Assembly (NCBI GenBank): GCA_017623505.1
Contig: JAGAOZ010000022.1
Location: 1-37,889 of the forward strand
From: Alistipes sp.
GTDB taxonomy: Bacteria > Bacteroidota > Bacteroidia > Bacteroidales > Rikenellaceae
Direction of reading: 5' to 3'
Length of the DNA: 37,889 nt
Shown here: in pieces, positions 24,719-34,054 of the stretch
Position numbering within the stretch: position 1 is the stretch's first letter
How the letters are laid out: each line of letters begins with the position of its first letter
Made by a program: the position numbers and the translations under genes
Notes under the pieces: model-generated
The model's input: only the letters and a program-made list of their open reading frames with translations
Told to the model about the DNA's origin: nothing
Database searches by the model: none

Positions 24719-25324
24719 TTATCTCTCATCCATTATCTCGCGGCGATTCATTAGCGCGTGGGTTATTGTCAGCTCATCGACATACTCCAACTCATCGCCA
24801 AAGCCTATACCGCGGGCTATTGTTGTGAGTCGCACCATCGGATATTGCTTCAAACGGTTCATTATGTAATAGAGCGTCGTCTCGCCCTCTACGGAGGTGG
24901 ATATTGCCAAAATCACCTCACGCACACTGCCCGATGCAACCTTCTCGACCAACATATCTATCTTCAGTTCCGAAGGTCCTACACCTTGCATAGGCGATAT
25001 GACACCACCCAGCACGTGGTATACGCCTCGATATTGGTGGGTATTCTCTATCGACATCAAATCGCCCACCTGCTCTACAACACATATTGTCGAGTGGTCA
25101 CGCTCCTCGTTGGCACATATCGGGCACAGTTCGCTATCCGACAGGTTATTACACTGCTCACAATAGCGTATATCGTGACGAAAACGATACAACGACTCTG
25201 TCATCTGTGCCACCGCTCCATCCTCCATCTTCAGAAGGTGCATCGCCAGACGCAAGGCCGTACGACGTCCCACACCTGGCAACTTGGCAAACTCTGCCAC
25301 CGCATCCTGCAACAACTTCGACAT
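24719..25324 (-). CDS. recR: Recombination mediator RecR
   Basis: RecR works with RecO (and RecF) to load RecA on single-stranded gaps. The 201-residue product has a helix-hairpin-helix ([13 protein letters not shown], 15-27), a zinc finger C55-C58-C67-C70 (YCEQCNN...CPIC) and a TOPRIM domain beginning [14 protein letters not shown] (about 80-93), ending in the Walker-like C-terminal region [18 protein letters not shown]. The start is 4 bases after the batE stop codon, so it is co-transcribed with bat genes. That is an uncommon neighbour for recR. Confidence 0.95.
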   Translation of the reverse strand: MSKLLQDAVAEFAKLPGVGRRTALRLAMHLLKMEDGAVAQMTESLYRFRHDIRYCEQCNNLSDSELCPICANEERDHSTICVVEQVGDLMSIENTHQYRGVYHVLGGVISPMQGVGPSELKIDMLVEKVASGSVREVILAISTSVEGETTLYYIMNRLKQYPMVRLTTIARGIGFGDELEYVDELTITHALMNRREIMDER

Positions 25325-25328
25325 AGCG

Positions 25329-26174
25329 TTATATCTTCTCTATTCTACTCTCCTCAATCCAGCCCTTACGACCGTCGGCAATACGGACCTCAACCCAACC
25401 GTTTGTACTCTCGCCGATAATCAGTTCTGTACCTTCGTGCAGAACAAAAAGCTCTGTTGCATTTTTATCAGGCGAACTCTTAACCGACACCGCACTACTC
25501 ATTACCACAGCCTCATTTCGCTCCAACGTAGCCTCTCGTGAGCTCCACGCAAAGAGTACTGAAATGATAAAAAGCAGTACTGATGCCACCAACACATAAA
25601 AACTCATACGACGTGAGGCTACCGACTGTGCCAGACGGAATATCAACAACATAATACCTGCAACACACAGACAAACGAGCGAGATGATAGCCCACGCATC
25701 ACTGCTTATAACATCTCTTATTCCCTTTGTCCAACGTGTAAATACAAACTCAGGAATCTGCTCTATTCTATCCTTGGTCCTTCTGCGGGCAAACTCAAGG
25801 TTGTGAATTATATCTTCATCCGCAGGATCTAAGCTCAATGCACGTCTGTAATAGAGTATAGCCTCTCCGAGTTCATTGTTTTTGAAGTAGGCATTTCCTG
25901 CATTATAATACAACTCCTCCGAGAAGAGCCCCATATCCAATATCGCCTTATATGCCGTCACCGCATCGGCATATCGTCCCTCAGAGTATGCCTGCTCACC
26001 ACTCTTCCACAACTCCTCAGCCGAAGGTTGTGGTTCCTGCTTCGCAACTTCAGCCGTTGGCTCAACACTCTGCATCACCTGCTCTATCCCCTCCACAGCC
26101 TGCTCGGCAGCAGCTGTTCCTGCAAAGAGAATGGAACTTGCGAGAGTTATCAATGCTATAATGTTGTATCTCAT
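25329..26174 (-). CDS. batE: BatE-like TPR and SH3 membrane protein
   Basis: A 281-residue envelope protein. Order: signal/hydrophobic N-terminus (about 1-24), tetratricopeptide repeats at about 52-120 (ELWKSGEQAYSEGRYADAV, YYNAGNAYFKNNELGEAI), two membrane helices (about 161-180 and 191-211), then a bacterial SH3 domain (about 220-281, VKSSPDKNATELFVLHEGT, GWVEVRIADGRKGWI). This is the BatE layout of the Bacteroides aerotolerance (Bat) locus, which is thought to handle envelope or oxidative stress through a complex of VWA and TPR proteins. The ATG at 26174 lies 5 bases after the batD stop; a GTG two codons upstream would overlap it. Confidence 0.87.
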   Translation of the reverse strand: MRYNIIALITLASSILFAGTAAAEQAVEGIEQVMQSVEPTAEVAKQEPQPSAEELWKSGEQAYSEGRYADAVTAYKAILDMGLFSEELYYNAGNAYFKNNELGEAILYYRRALSLDPADEDIIHNLEFARRRTKDRIEQIPEFVFTRWTKGIRDVISSDAWAIISLVCLCVAGIMLLIFRLAQSVASRRMSFYVLVASVLLFIISVLFAWSSREATLERNEAVVMSSAVSVKSSPDKNATELFVLHEGTELIIGESTNGWVEVRIADGRKGWIEESRIEKI

Positions 26175-26179
26175 AATCA

Positions 26180-28039
26180 CTACTTTTTAATCACCGACTC
26201 TATATGCGATATTATATTGACACCATCGGTATACAACTCGTTCATATCTACCGAACCCAATGGAGAGTACTGAGCCTCCTCACATCGAGTAATGATATCC
26301 GTAAATGCTTGTGCCTGCTGCTCGCTGACGCCTCGGCTGCGGAGTTCCGTACGGATATTCTCCTTCGCCAAATTCGCCACAGGGATATTCAGCTTATCAC
26401 TTATATATCCCCACAGAGCTCTTGACATCTCGCTGAAGAAGTCACGACTATTCTGCCCACGCATATATCGTGACGCCACCTGGAAACGCTGAACAGCCAC
26501 CTTGTTAGCTCTGCGGTTCCGCATCAAAACAGCATTCTTGCTACGCTTAATTCTGCGGCTAAGGATAAAATATGCCGCAGCCACCAACACAACAATTGCC
26601 GCCAATATAGCATAGTACATATCGCTCATCATAAAAGGCGCTGCCACCACACTAAACTGTGTCTCTCCGAGTTTAATAAATCGTATATCTTCGCCCAACT
26701 GAGCTACATCCTCCTGTGATGGAATAGTGCGTCCGACGGGCGTAGCAACTGTTATTGCACTGCTCTTATCGGGTTGTATATTGAGTGACATGGGTTTACC
26801 TCGCAGGGTAATATACTGCGCAGTCTTAGGGTTGAAATATGTAAACTCCACACCATCAATTTTATACTCGCCCTCAGAACGCATGATGAAAGGATACTCA
26901 AACTGCTTGTAGCCGGAGATACCCGACGATGTTGTGTTTATCTTCTCGCTCTTACGCACATCATACAACTCAAACGACGATGGCAACGTGAGTGTAGGCT
27001 CCTGCAAGAAATTGATATTACCGCTACCCGAAATCTTCACCACGTATGTTGCCGATGAATTTGCCTCCAAATCCTCCTGTGGCACCTCACTTGACAGGGT
27101 AAACTCTCCAACAGCGCCATTAAAGGTTGCCGGTGCTCCCTCTGGCAACGGTTTCACAGTAAGTTTCACCACTCCCGTCGAGAGATTGCGCTGCACGTTG
27201 TAGACATCGGCACTGCGACCGAAGAATGGGTCATAACGTCCATTCTGCACCACTACCTGAGCAATAGCTGTCAAAGTTGTCGGCTCGATACTCAATTCTC
27301 CTGCTTTCTGCGGGTAGAGCAGATAATCTTTCAACACGTATGCATCGTAGACCTTGTCATTGATATTTACACGAGAGTTATTATTTGCCGACACCTGCAA
27401 CTCCTGCGACCAGAAACCGTCGAATGATGGCAACTTAAAGTTCTCCAGGCCCGCAATACCTTCCGCTCTGGTATACAGCATCAACGTTGCTCGAACAGGC
27501 TCTCCATTATACACCGACGAGCGCGAGAGATTCAGTCGTAGCAGTATATCATCTTGAGCCAACTGCTTTTGCACCGACGAGCCGTGGTTGTTTGTAGCAT
27601 TATCACTCTGTTGTGATGCCACAACCTCGATTGGTGTAGCCTTCGTCGTATAGCTCTTGCCATCCACCTTGACCTTTGCCGAACCAATGGTTACATTACC
27701 CGTCGTATTGGCTATAACGGCGTATGTGAGCGTATAGGTACTTGTCTGCGACCTCACTCCATTCATAATATATAGCTGGCTACCGGTAGACTCCGTAGGT
27801 CCTGCCAGAATGTCTAATCCCTCAAACGATGGAGCCTCGAAAGAGCCTTCATCAGGGGTTGCATTGGTCAATGTAAAGCTTACATTGAAATACTCCCCTT
27901 GGGTAATCATCCTTGGCACACTCACCTCAAACGTAACATCTCCGTCTGCTTTAGCCACAGCTGCCGAAAGTAGCAAACCAACAAGCAATATTGTCTTGTG
28001 TAAATATCTACCCAGAAATTTCATATTATTACTAATCAT
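26180..28039 (-). CDS. batD: BatD-like oxygen-tolerance protein
   Basis: A 619-residue exported, membrane-anchored protein: signal peptide (about 6-31, ILLVGLLLSAAVAKA), a long beta-rich periplasmic region with BatD features (SVPRMITQGEYFNVSFTLTNA, GPTESTGSQLYIMNG, a second SGSGNINFLQEPTL block near 350), then one membrane helix (about 470-490, YYAILAAIVVLVAAAYFIL) and a cytoplasmic tail. Together with batE it forms the D-E part of the Bat locus. moxR, batA, batB and batC are not upstream; a fumarase gene is there instead. The start is the ATG at 28039, with an ATG at codon 6 as alternative. Confidence 0.88.
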   Translation of the reverse strand: MISNNMKFLGRYLHKTILLVGLLLSAAVAKADGDVTFEVSVPRMITQGEYFNVSFTLTNATPDEGSFEAPSFEGLDILAGPTESTGSQLYIMNGVRSQTSTYTLTYAVIANTTGNVTIGSAKVKVDGKSYTTKATPIEVVASQQSDNATNNHGSSVQKQLAQDDILLRLNLSRSSVYNGEPVRATLMLYTRAEGIAGLENFKLPSFDGFWSQELQVSANNNSRVNINDKVYDAYVLKDYLLYPQKAGELSIEPTTLTAIAQVVVQNGRYDPFFGRSADVYNVQRNLSTGVVKLTVKPLPEGAPATFNGAVGEFTLSSEVPQEDLEANSSATYVVKISGSGNINFLQEPTLTLPSSFELYDVRKSEKINTTSSGISGYKQFEYPFIMRSEGEYKIDGVEFTYFNPKTAQYITLRGKPMSLNIQPDKSSAITVATPVGRTIPSQEDVAQLGEDIRFIKLGETQFSVVAAPFMMSDMYYAILAAIVVLVAAAYFILSRRIKRSKNAVLMRNRRANKVAVQRFQVASRYMRGQNSRDFFSEMSRALWGYISDKLNIPVANLAKENIRTELRSRGVSEQQAQAFTDIITRCEEAQYSPLGSVDMNELYTDGVNIISHIESVIKK

Positions 28040-28088
28040 TGAGTCTTTTGCTCACTAATAGAGCTATCCAAGCAACAAAACGCAACAG

Positions 28089-28110
28089 ATGAATAAAATA
28101 TTTTATTCAT
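28089..28110. repeat. Perfect 22-bp palindrome upstream of batD
   Basis: ATGAATAAAAT (28089-28099) is followed directly by its reverse complement (28100-28110). It sits 50-71 bases before the batD start and just beyond the fumarase terminator. It may be an operator for a dimeric regulator. Confidence 0.5.
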
Positions 28111-28114
28111 TTCC

Positions 28115-28156
28115 AAAAAAAGCAGAGCTTGCATCTCGCTATTGCAAGATGCAAGC
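28115..28156 (-). terminator. Intrinsic terminator of the fumarase gene
   Basis: On the minus strand GCTTGCATCT pairs with AGATGCAAGC (28147-28156 with 28127-28136), a perfect 10-bp stem, followed after five bases by U7 (28115-28121). It starts 16 bases after the stop codon. Confidence 0.8.
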
Positions 28157-28171
28157 CCCCTATATGCTTAA

Positions 28172-29788
28172 TTAGTGTGCGAAATCCGCAAAGAAGTCAT
28201 TTCCCTTATCATCCACGATGATGAACGCTGGGAAGTTCTCCACGTAAATCTTACGCACAGCCTCCATACCCAACTCTAGGAAGTCCACCACCTCAACGCT
28301 CTTGATAGAGTTCTTCGCCAAGACAGCCGCAGGACCACCTATTGAGCCCAGGTAGAAACCGCCATTTGCCTGACAAGCGTCAGTTACAGCCTTCGAGCGG
28401 TTACCCTTCGCCACCATCACCATTGAGCCTCCGGCCTTCTGGAACAGGTCTACGTATGGGTCCATACGGCCTGCTGTTGTAGGACCAAACGAGCCTGATG
28501 CCATACCCTCTGGAGTCTTTGCAGGACCTGCGTAGTATACAGGGTGCTTCTTGAAGTACTCAGGCATTGGCTTACCCTCGTCGAGCATCTGCTTGATGCG
28601 GGCGTGAGCGATGTCACGAGCTACGATAAGTGTTCCCTTGAGGTTAAGACGAGTCTTAATAGGATACTTGGTCAATATCTCACGCACCTTATCCATACCC
28701 TCATCCAAGTCGATATCCACCGCTGGGCTCATCGCCGGAGCCTGAGCTGGAAGGAAACGTGCAGGGTTCTTCTCCAACTTCTCCACGAAGATACCCTCCG
28801 GAGTAATCTTCGCCTTGATATTACGGTCTGCCGAGCAGCTCACACCGATAGCCACAGGGCAACTTGCAGCGTGGCGTGGCGCACGAATCACTCTCACGTC
28901 GTGAACGTAATACTTACCACCAAACTGCGCACCCATACCCATCTTCTGGCACATCTCGGTCAAACGCTGCTCCCACTCCAAGTCACGGAAGCAACGACCA
29001 CCCTCATTACCCGATGTTGGCAGATGGTCCAAATAACCTGCCGACGCCTTCTTCACCGTTGCAAGACACATCTCTGCCGATGTACCGCCGATACATACTG
29101 CCAAGTGGTATGGAGGACAAGCCGATGTACCCAAATCCTTGATATGCTCCTCGAAGAATGCCTCCAGCGACTTCTCGTTCAACAGAGCCTTTGTCTGCTG
29201 ATAGAGGAAAGTCTTATTTGCCGAGCCACCGCCCTTAGTGATGAAGAGGAAATCGTACTCCATCGAGCCGGGATGACCAGCATAAATATCAATCTGTGCA
29301 GGGAGGTTCGTAGCCGAATTCTTCTCGTCGGTCATTGTGAATGGCACTACCTGTGAGAAACGCAAGTTACGCTCCTTGTAGGTCTCATACACACCACGAG
29401 AGATACACTCTGCATCGTCTGCACCTGTGTATACATCCTCGCCTTTGTGTGCGATACAGATAGCTGTACCTGTATCCTGACATGTTGGCAACTCACCCTC
29501 AGCCGCTACTGCCTGATTCAAGAGCATCGTATAAGCCACGAACTTATCATTATCCGAAGCCTCACTATCCTCCAAAATAGAGGCCAACTTCGCCAGGTGC
29601 GAAGGACGCAGATAGAACGATACGTCCGAATAGGCTCTCTTTGAAAGCAACTCCAAGCCCTTAGGGTCTACCTTCAAAATCTTACGGCCGTCACACTCCA
29701 CGACCTTTACATAATCCTTGGTTACGAGTTCATACTCGGTTGTGTCCTTCTCGATTGGATAAGGCTCCTGATAGATGAAATCTGCCAT
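28172..29788 (-). CDS. Class I (iron-sulfur) fumarate hydratase
   Basis: This oxygen-sensitive 4Fe-4S enzyme interconverts fumarate and malate in the reductive and oxidative arms of the citric acid cycle. The 538-residue product carries both halves of class I fumarases in one chain. The likely cluster cysteines are C103 ([10 protein letters not shown]), C224 (GTSACPPYH) and C318 (AIGVSCSAD). Also seen are [13 protein letters not shown] and, in the C-terminal beta domain, [15 protein letters not shown] and [26 protein letters not shown]. The ATG at 29788 is chosen; the frame opens 18 codons further upstream, but that stretch is Lys/Asn-rich leader and overlaps the promoter area. It is a single-gene unit with its own terminator. 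Confidence 0.95.
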   Translation of the reverse strand: MADFIYQEPYPIEKDTTEYELVTKDYVKVVECDGRKILKVDPKGLELLSKRAYSDVSFYLRPSHLAKLASILEDSEASDNDKFVAYTMLLNQAVAAEGELPTCQDTGTAICIAHKGEDVYTGADDAECISRGVYETYKERNLRFSQVVPFTMTDEKNSATNLPAQIDIYAGHPGSMEYDFLFITKGGGSANKTFLYQQTKALLNEKSLEAFFEEHIKDLGTSACPPYHLAVCIGGTSAEMCLATVKKASAGYLDHLPTSGNEGGRCFRDLEWEQRLTEMCQKMGMGAQFGGKYYVHDVRVIRAPRHAASCPVAIGVSCSADRNIKAKITPEGIFVEKLEKNPARFLPAQAPAMSPAVDIDLDEGMDKVREILTKYPIKTRLNLKGTLIVARDIAHARIKQMLDEGKPMPEYFKKHPVYYAGPAKTPEGMASGSFGPTTAGRMDPYVDLFQKAGGSMVMVAKGNRSKAVTDACQANGGFYLGSIGGPAAVLAKNSIKSVEVVDFLELGMEAVRKIYVENFPAFIIVDDKGNDFFADFAH

Positions 29789-29850
29789 AGTAATCTTAAG
29801 TTTTATTTTGTTTTTATTAAATTTTCCGCAATGCAAAATCAAAATCTGCG

Positions 29851-29858
29851 CAAAAGTA
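29851..29858 (-). promoter_or_regulatory. Candidate -7 element for the fumarase gene
   Basis: TACTTTTG on the minus strand matches TAnnTTTG and predicts a leader of about 56 bases. The nearby 29881-29904 hairpin (CTATTTTT/AAAAATAG core) lies between this promoter and the symporter stop codon. It has no clear U-tract. Confidence 0.4.
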
Positions 29859-29958
29859 CAAAATTTTCAGTAAATCAGCACTCTATTTTTTACAAAAATA
29901 GCAGAGCGAACGCTATAATCGATTCACCCTGCCACGTATCTTATCACACAAAACCTGC

Positions 29959-31293
29959 TTACTTGATAAAGTTGCTGACAAAAATATAACCAATCAGCAG
30001 TGGCGACACATACCGCATCAGGAAGAGCAGCACGTGATACAATCTACTCCTGATAGTCCCCTGATTCGTCAGCTCACCCCGCAAGAAATCCGGCTTCATA
30101 CGCCATCCCACAAACAGACAAGTAAACAATCCTCCCAGTGGCAGAATCACACTCGCCGTAACGAAATCAAACAAATCTTGTGTTGTCTTGCCATTGTATC
30201 CCGGAATCTCGATATCGAATACTGTATACATCGCCAGCAGACACAATCCCACCGATAGCGCAGAGGTAGTTGTCGTTGCCCACTTCCTCGACAGTTTAAA
30301 CTCCTCCGAAAGATATGCTGTCAGCACCTCGTGGAACGATATTGTCGATGTGAGAGCTGCCAGAGCCAGCAACAAGAAAAATATCGCTGAGAATAACGCC
30401 GGCCAAGGCATACCATTAAACACCTCTGGTAACGACTCAAAGACAAGCGACGTTCCCGCCGAAGGCTCCAGCCCTGCACTAAACACCGCAGGGAAGACCA
30501 CCAAACCAGCCAACACAGCCACCATCAAAGTCAGCAACGACACGCTGAATGACGTACCGACCAAATTTGTCTTCTTATTGAAATACGACGCGTAGGTCAC
30601 CATACAACCCATACCTACCGACAACGAGAAAAAGGCCTGTCCTACGGCATAGAATATCGTTTCGGCCGAAAAAGCCTTTGCAAAGTCGGGCTTCAAGAAG
30701 AACTCATATCCGGCCCCTGCGCCAGGCATAAACGCCACCCATATAGCCATGAAGATAAGTATCACGAACAGAAGCGGCATCATTATCTTCGAAGCCTTCT
30801 CGATGCCATTCTGCACTCCTCTTACGATGATGATATGCGTCAAAAGAACAAAAATCACCATATAGAGCAGAGGTCGCCATGAGGCTTGAAACGCCCCAAA
30901 CTGCGCCCCATAATCCACCCCTTCGTCATATAGCGAGCCGAACGAATTGACAAAATACTCCAGCGACCAACCCGCAATGATGTAGTAGTAACCCGATATA
31001 AACAGAGCTGCAATTATTCCGCTATATCCTAACCATCGCCAGCCCTTAGCCAACTCTCGGTAGCCGCCCACAGCATTCTTCTTCGTTGCTCTACCCACAG
31101 CGAACTCAGCCACCATAACAGGTATACCCACAACAAATATAGCCAACAGATAGACCAACAAAAATGCTGCTCCACCATTCTCTCCCGCCACATACGGGAA
31201 ACGCCATATACTTCCCAAGCCTATGGCACTACCCGCCGCAGCCAATATTGCCACCAACTTTCCACCAAACGAGGCTCTTGTTTCCGCTCCCAT
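29959..31293 (-). CDS. Neurotransmitter:sodium symporter family transporter
   Basis: A polytopic inner-membrane, LeuT-fold transporter of 444 residues that imports an amino acid or related solute with sodium. The family-defining first helix is clear: FGGKLVAILAAAGSAIGLGSIWRFPYVAGENGGAAFLL (residues 9 on), with unwound GSAIGLGSIWRFP forming the sodium site. About 11-12 helices follow, including TFVILIFMAIW-type and VGQAFFSLSVGMGCMVTYASY (helix 6 region). Substrate cannot be read. It lies between two single-gene units and has its own promoter candidate. Confidence 0.93.
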   Translation of the reverse strand: MGAETRASFGGKLVAILAAAGSAIGLGSIWRFPYVAGENGGAAFLLVYLLAIFVVGIPVMVAEFAVGRATKKNAVGGYRELAKGWRWLGYSGIIAALFISGYYYIIAGWSLEYFVNSFGSLYDEGVDYGAQFGAFQASWRPLLYMVIFVLLTHIIIVRGVQNGIEKASKIMMPLLFVILIFMAIWVAFMPGAGAGYEFFLKPDFAKAFSAETIFYAVGQAFFSLSVGMGCMVTYASYFNKKTNLVGTSFSVSLLTLMVAVLAGLVVFPAVFSAGLEPSAGTSLVFESLPEVFNGMPWPALFSAIFFLLLALAALTSTISFHEVLTAYLSEEFKLSRKWATTTTSALSVGLCLLAMYTVFDIEIPGYNGKTTQDLFDFVTASVILPLGGLFTCLFVGWRMKPDFLRGELTNQGTIRSRLYHVLLFLMRYVSPLLIGYIFVSNFIK

Positions 31294-31321
31294 ATCGAAC
31301 TACAATTTCTTTACGATATAA

Positions 31322-31329
31322 CAAATATA
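31322..31329 (-). promoter_or_regulatory. Candidate promoter of the symporter gene
   Basis: TATATTTG on the minus strand matches TAnnTTTG exactly; a TTG lies 18 bases upstream (complement of 31348-31350). The predicted leader is about 22 bases. Confidence 0.45.
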
Positions 31330-31382
31330 GTGAAAAATTTTATTCCCCAACGCTCCTGCGTAGCAAAATCTTCGTTCTCTGC

Positions 31383-31418
31383 AAAAAACGGAGGGCCAAG
31401 ACTCTCGCCTCGGCCCTC
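31383..31418 (-). terminator. Intrinsic terminator of the repeat lipoprotein gene
   Basis: On the minus strand GAGGGCC pairs with GGCCCTC (31412-31418 with 31391-31397), then CG and U6 (31383-31388). It follows the stop codon by about 40 bases. Confidence 0.75.
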
Positions 31419-31457
31419 ACGCCCCAATTAACATCTATGAAAAAAATCTCTCTTATC

Positions 31458-33509
31458 TTATTTCATCATCGTTGCCATCTTAATCGATAACTTTTGTCCT
31501 GCTTTGCTATGGCTCACTTGTGGCATACTCTTCACCTCGCGTCGTGATGTTCTCTTCACAGCCTTCTTCATACTGCCAAGTGTAGCCTTCGCCGAAGCAT
31601 CTGCCGCACTCTCCTCCATAACAAACTCCTCAACAGCTATCGGGCTTACCACCTCGCCACGCTCATTCACACACGCAGCCCATATCACATACTCGCCTGC
31701 TACAAATCCGATTTCTTCAGTCTCGGCACCCATAACTCTTGCAAAATCAATCTCGTACGCACCGCTGTTCTCAATTATATCGCCAATGTATGCATCGACA
31801 TAACCCTCAATGCCACCAAACGACTCAACGATATTCTTATCTTCAACATCCCACATATACATCAGGTTCTCATCCGAAGGCGTAACGCTAATTGTCGCAT
31901 TTCCCTCGCCGAGTGTATATGACAACTCAAACGTACAATCTGCAGGGGCGGTTTCAGGCGTCTTCGTACGGAATGGCACCTTCTTCACACCACTCAGTGC
32001 CTGACCATCGCTATACGCAAAGATTATCAAGTCGTAAGCTGTATCCGAGCAGAGGATAAACTCCTGCCACTCATATAGCGACTCATACTCTCCCGTTACA
32101 GCATAGTAATCCATCATCATACCATCCTCTGCCATAATCGTCGCCAACAGCTCCTCATCACTCATTGCACCACCGTGCGAGAACTGCGGACGCACCGTAA
32201 AGTAATATGGCACAGTATCATCCGTAGGCGTTACCGTAAATGACAGACCGTCGTAGAGAATATCTCCAAACTCCACATTCCAATCCATCTCCGTATTCAT
32301 CGAAGATGTTGTGAAATAATCTATCGTAGCTTCTCCTATCGCCTTTCCCTGCTCATTTATAGGTACCACATAGACCATATACTCCGTATCAGGCGACAAC
32401 GTGTTATCATAATACCAGCCATCTGCACCTTGTGATGCATATGCTGCTATCAGCTCCTCGATAGGTGTTCCACCAGCCATTGACTCAAACATGTTTTCCA
32501 CAAGTACAATAACATCACCGCTGTAATCTGCTATTATATCGAAATAATATATCACGTCATCACTCGATGGAGTTATTCGTACATTAGCACTCGTAGAGGT
32601 AACGTCGGTAACCTCAATATCAAATGTCATATCCGACACGCCGGGCTGCTCCTCGGCAAGCGTTCTAAAATTATATGTCGCACCCTCCGCTATTACATCT
32701 CCTTGTTCGTTTATAGGGAACGCATACACCACATACTCTTCATCGGGAGAAAAATCGTCATCATAAGAATATCTTATCTCACCCCATTTTGTGTATTGTG
32801 ACACCTCCTCGACTGGCATTCCATTTTCAAGCAATGAATCAAACATATCCTCCACGACTGCCGCAGCATCCCCATTGTAAAATTCTGTTAATATATACTT
32901 CGAGACAACATCAAAGTAATAGGGCACATCATCTCTCGATGGAATTATTCGTACATTAGCACTCGTAGAGGTAATGTCGGTAACCTCAATATCGAATGTT
33001 ATATCAGACACAGCCGGCTGCTCCTCAGCAAGTGTTCTATACTCAAATGACTGGCCCTTCGATAGAGCCTTGCCCTCACTTGATATAGCCACTGCATAGG
33101 CTACATACTCCGTATCGGGCGACAGCCCGCCATCATAAAGCCAGCTATCCTTACCCAGCGATGCGTATGTCTCTATCGCCTCCTCGATAGTCATTCCCAT
33201 AGCAACCATCTTCTCAAACGCACCCTCTGCTGTTGCAGCAGCACTACTGCCATACGTATTAATAAACTCATCCTTTGCAATATTATCAAAATAATAGAGC
33301 ACATCATCTTTAGACGGAGTTACCGTAATCAGCGAACCATTACTTGTAATATCCGTAACCTCTATCTCAAACGTAACGTCAAGTTCGGGCTCTGGTTCGG
33401 GCTCTGGTGTCGGCTGTGGTGCTGGGTCATCCTTATCACTACACGCCACCATCATAAACGATGCTACCGCGAACATCGCAAAAGCAAAAAAAGTTCTAAA
33501 GTTTTTCAT
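31458..33509 (-). CDS. Lipoprotein with five tandem Ig/FN3-like repeats
   Basis: A 683-residue exported lipoprotein (signal to MMVAC, lipidated Cys23), then a Pro/Glu linker PQPTPEPEPEPE and five repeats at about 45-160, 169-284, 294-400, 409-515 and 525-630. Each repeat opens with a TFEIEVTDITS-like strand, then TPSxDDVxYYFD, a helical insert, LSPDTEYVVYA and a closing FRTL strand. The second and third repeats are about 90% identical in DNA over part of their length, which points to recent duplication. The last 45 residues are Lys/Ser/Met-rich, without the type IX secretion sorting domain. It is likely a surface or periplasmic binding protein; no named family is recognised. It stands alone. 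Confidence 0.82.
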   Translation of the reverse strand: MKNFRTFFAFAMFAVASFMMVACSDKDDPAPQPTPEPEPEPELDVTFEIEVTDITSNGSLITVTPSKDDVLYYFDNIAKDEFINTYGSSAAATAEGAFEKMVAMGMTIEEAIETYASLGKDSWLYDGGLSPDTEYVAYAVAISSEGKALSKGQSFEYRTLAEEQPAVSDITFDIEVTDITSTSANVRIIPSRDDVPYYFDVVSKYILTEFYNGDAAAVVEDMFDSLLENGMPVEEVSQYTKWGEIRYSYDDDFSPDEEYVVYAFPINEQGDVIAEGATYNFRTLAEEQPGVSDMTFDIEVTDVTSTSANVRITPSSDDVIYYFDIIADYSGDVIVLVENMFESMAGGTPIEELIAAYASQGADGWYYDNTLSPDTEYMVYVVPINEQGKAIGEATIDYFTTSSMNTEMDWNVEFGDILYDGLSFTVTPTDDTVPYYFTVRPQFSHGGAMSDEELLATIMAEDGMMMDYYAVTGEYESLYEWQEFILCSDTAYDLIIFAYSDGQALSGVKKVPFRTKTPETAPADCTFELSYTLGEGNATISVTPSDENLMYMWDVEDKNIVESFGGIEGYVDAYIGDIIENSGAYEIDFARVMGAETEEIGFVAGEYVIWAACVNERGEVVSPIAVEEFVMEESAADASAKATLGSMKKAVKRTSRREVKSMPQVSHSKAGQKLSIKMATMMK
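32573..33039 (-). repeat. Two near-identical in-frame DNA repeats inside the lipoprotein gene
   Basis: 32573-32667 and 32945-33039 match at about 86 of 95 positions, offset by 372 bases (124 codons). They encode the strand between repeats 2 and 3 and the strand between repeats 1 and 2 of the lipoprotein. They are a potential site for repeat-number change. Confidence 0.75.
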
Positions 33510-33630
33510 TTTATTGGTTTTTTATTGTTTATTTCTGTTTTCCGAGTGCAAGATATGAAAAAAAATCTAAATACAACAAAATTTGTTGAAAAAAAATTTT
33601 TATAATTTTATTTTGTTTTTATAAGTGGCT

Positions 33631-33672
33631 AAAAAAGAGGGGCTAAACAACTTTATCAGTCATTTAACCCCT
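33631..33672 (-). terminator. Terminator of the dnaX-tyrS-folB unit
   Basis: On the minus strand AGGGGTTAAA pairs with TTTAGCCCCT (33663-33672 with 33638-33647, one U-G pair), then C and U6 (33631-33636). It begins 28 bases after the folB stop codon. Confidence 0.75.
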
Positions 33673-33699
33673 TTTATATATAATTATATTGTATATATC

Positions 33700-34053
33700 C
33701 TATCCTCGCAGTGTAACGCTTACGGCCCCCACCTTACCACCAAGCGGCGGTGCCAGCTTCGACACTCGGCACTCCACCTCGGCAATCTGCCCAAACTCCC
33801 GCCTTACAGCTTGGATGATATTTTGCGCCACCGCCTCAATGGTACGCTGCTTACGCTGCATCACACGAGCCACTACTTCGTAGACAGTCAGATAGTTTAC
33901 CGCCAAAGACACATCGTCACGCTCAGCCACCTCTCCCAGCTCTGCCGAGATTTTCAGCCCCACGCGGAAACGGTTTCCCACCTTCTGCTCCAAGTCGTAG
34001 CAGCCATGGTAGGCACGAAACTCCATATCGTGCAACTCGATGCTATACAACAT
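33700..34053 (-). CDS. folB: Dihydroneopterin aldolase
   Basis: FolB splits 7,8-dihydroneopterin to 6-hydroxymethyl-7,8-dihydropterin in folate synthesis. The 117-residue product has the family pattern: IELHDMEFRAYHGCYDLEQKVGNRFRV (4-30), the substrate-binding NYLTVYEVV near 53, and the active-site lysine segment VSKLAPPLGGKV near 97-108. Length is normal. Its ATG lies one base after the tyrS stop codon, so it is translated from the dnaX-tyrS-folB transcript. A strong terminator follows. Confidence 0.93.
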   Translation of the reverse strand: MLYSIELHDMEFRAYHGCYDLEQKVGNRFRVGLKISAELGEVAERDDVSLAVNYLTVYEVVARVMQRKQRTIEAVAQNIIQAVRREFGQIAEVECRVSKLAPPLGGKVGAVSVTLRG

Positions 34054-34054
34054 A

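Noticed and set aside
28544-29356. 270-codon plus-strand open frame antisense to fumarase
   Set aside because: No domain sense, and fumarase on the other strand is complete and conserved.
29881-29904. CTATTTTT/AAAAATAG hairpin as the symporter terminator
   Set aside because: No U-tract follows on the minus strand and it lies close to the fumarase promoter; role left open.
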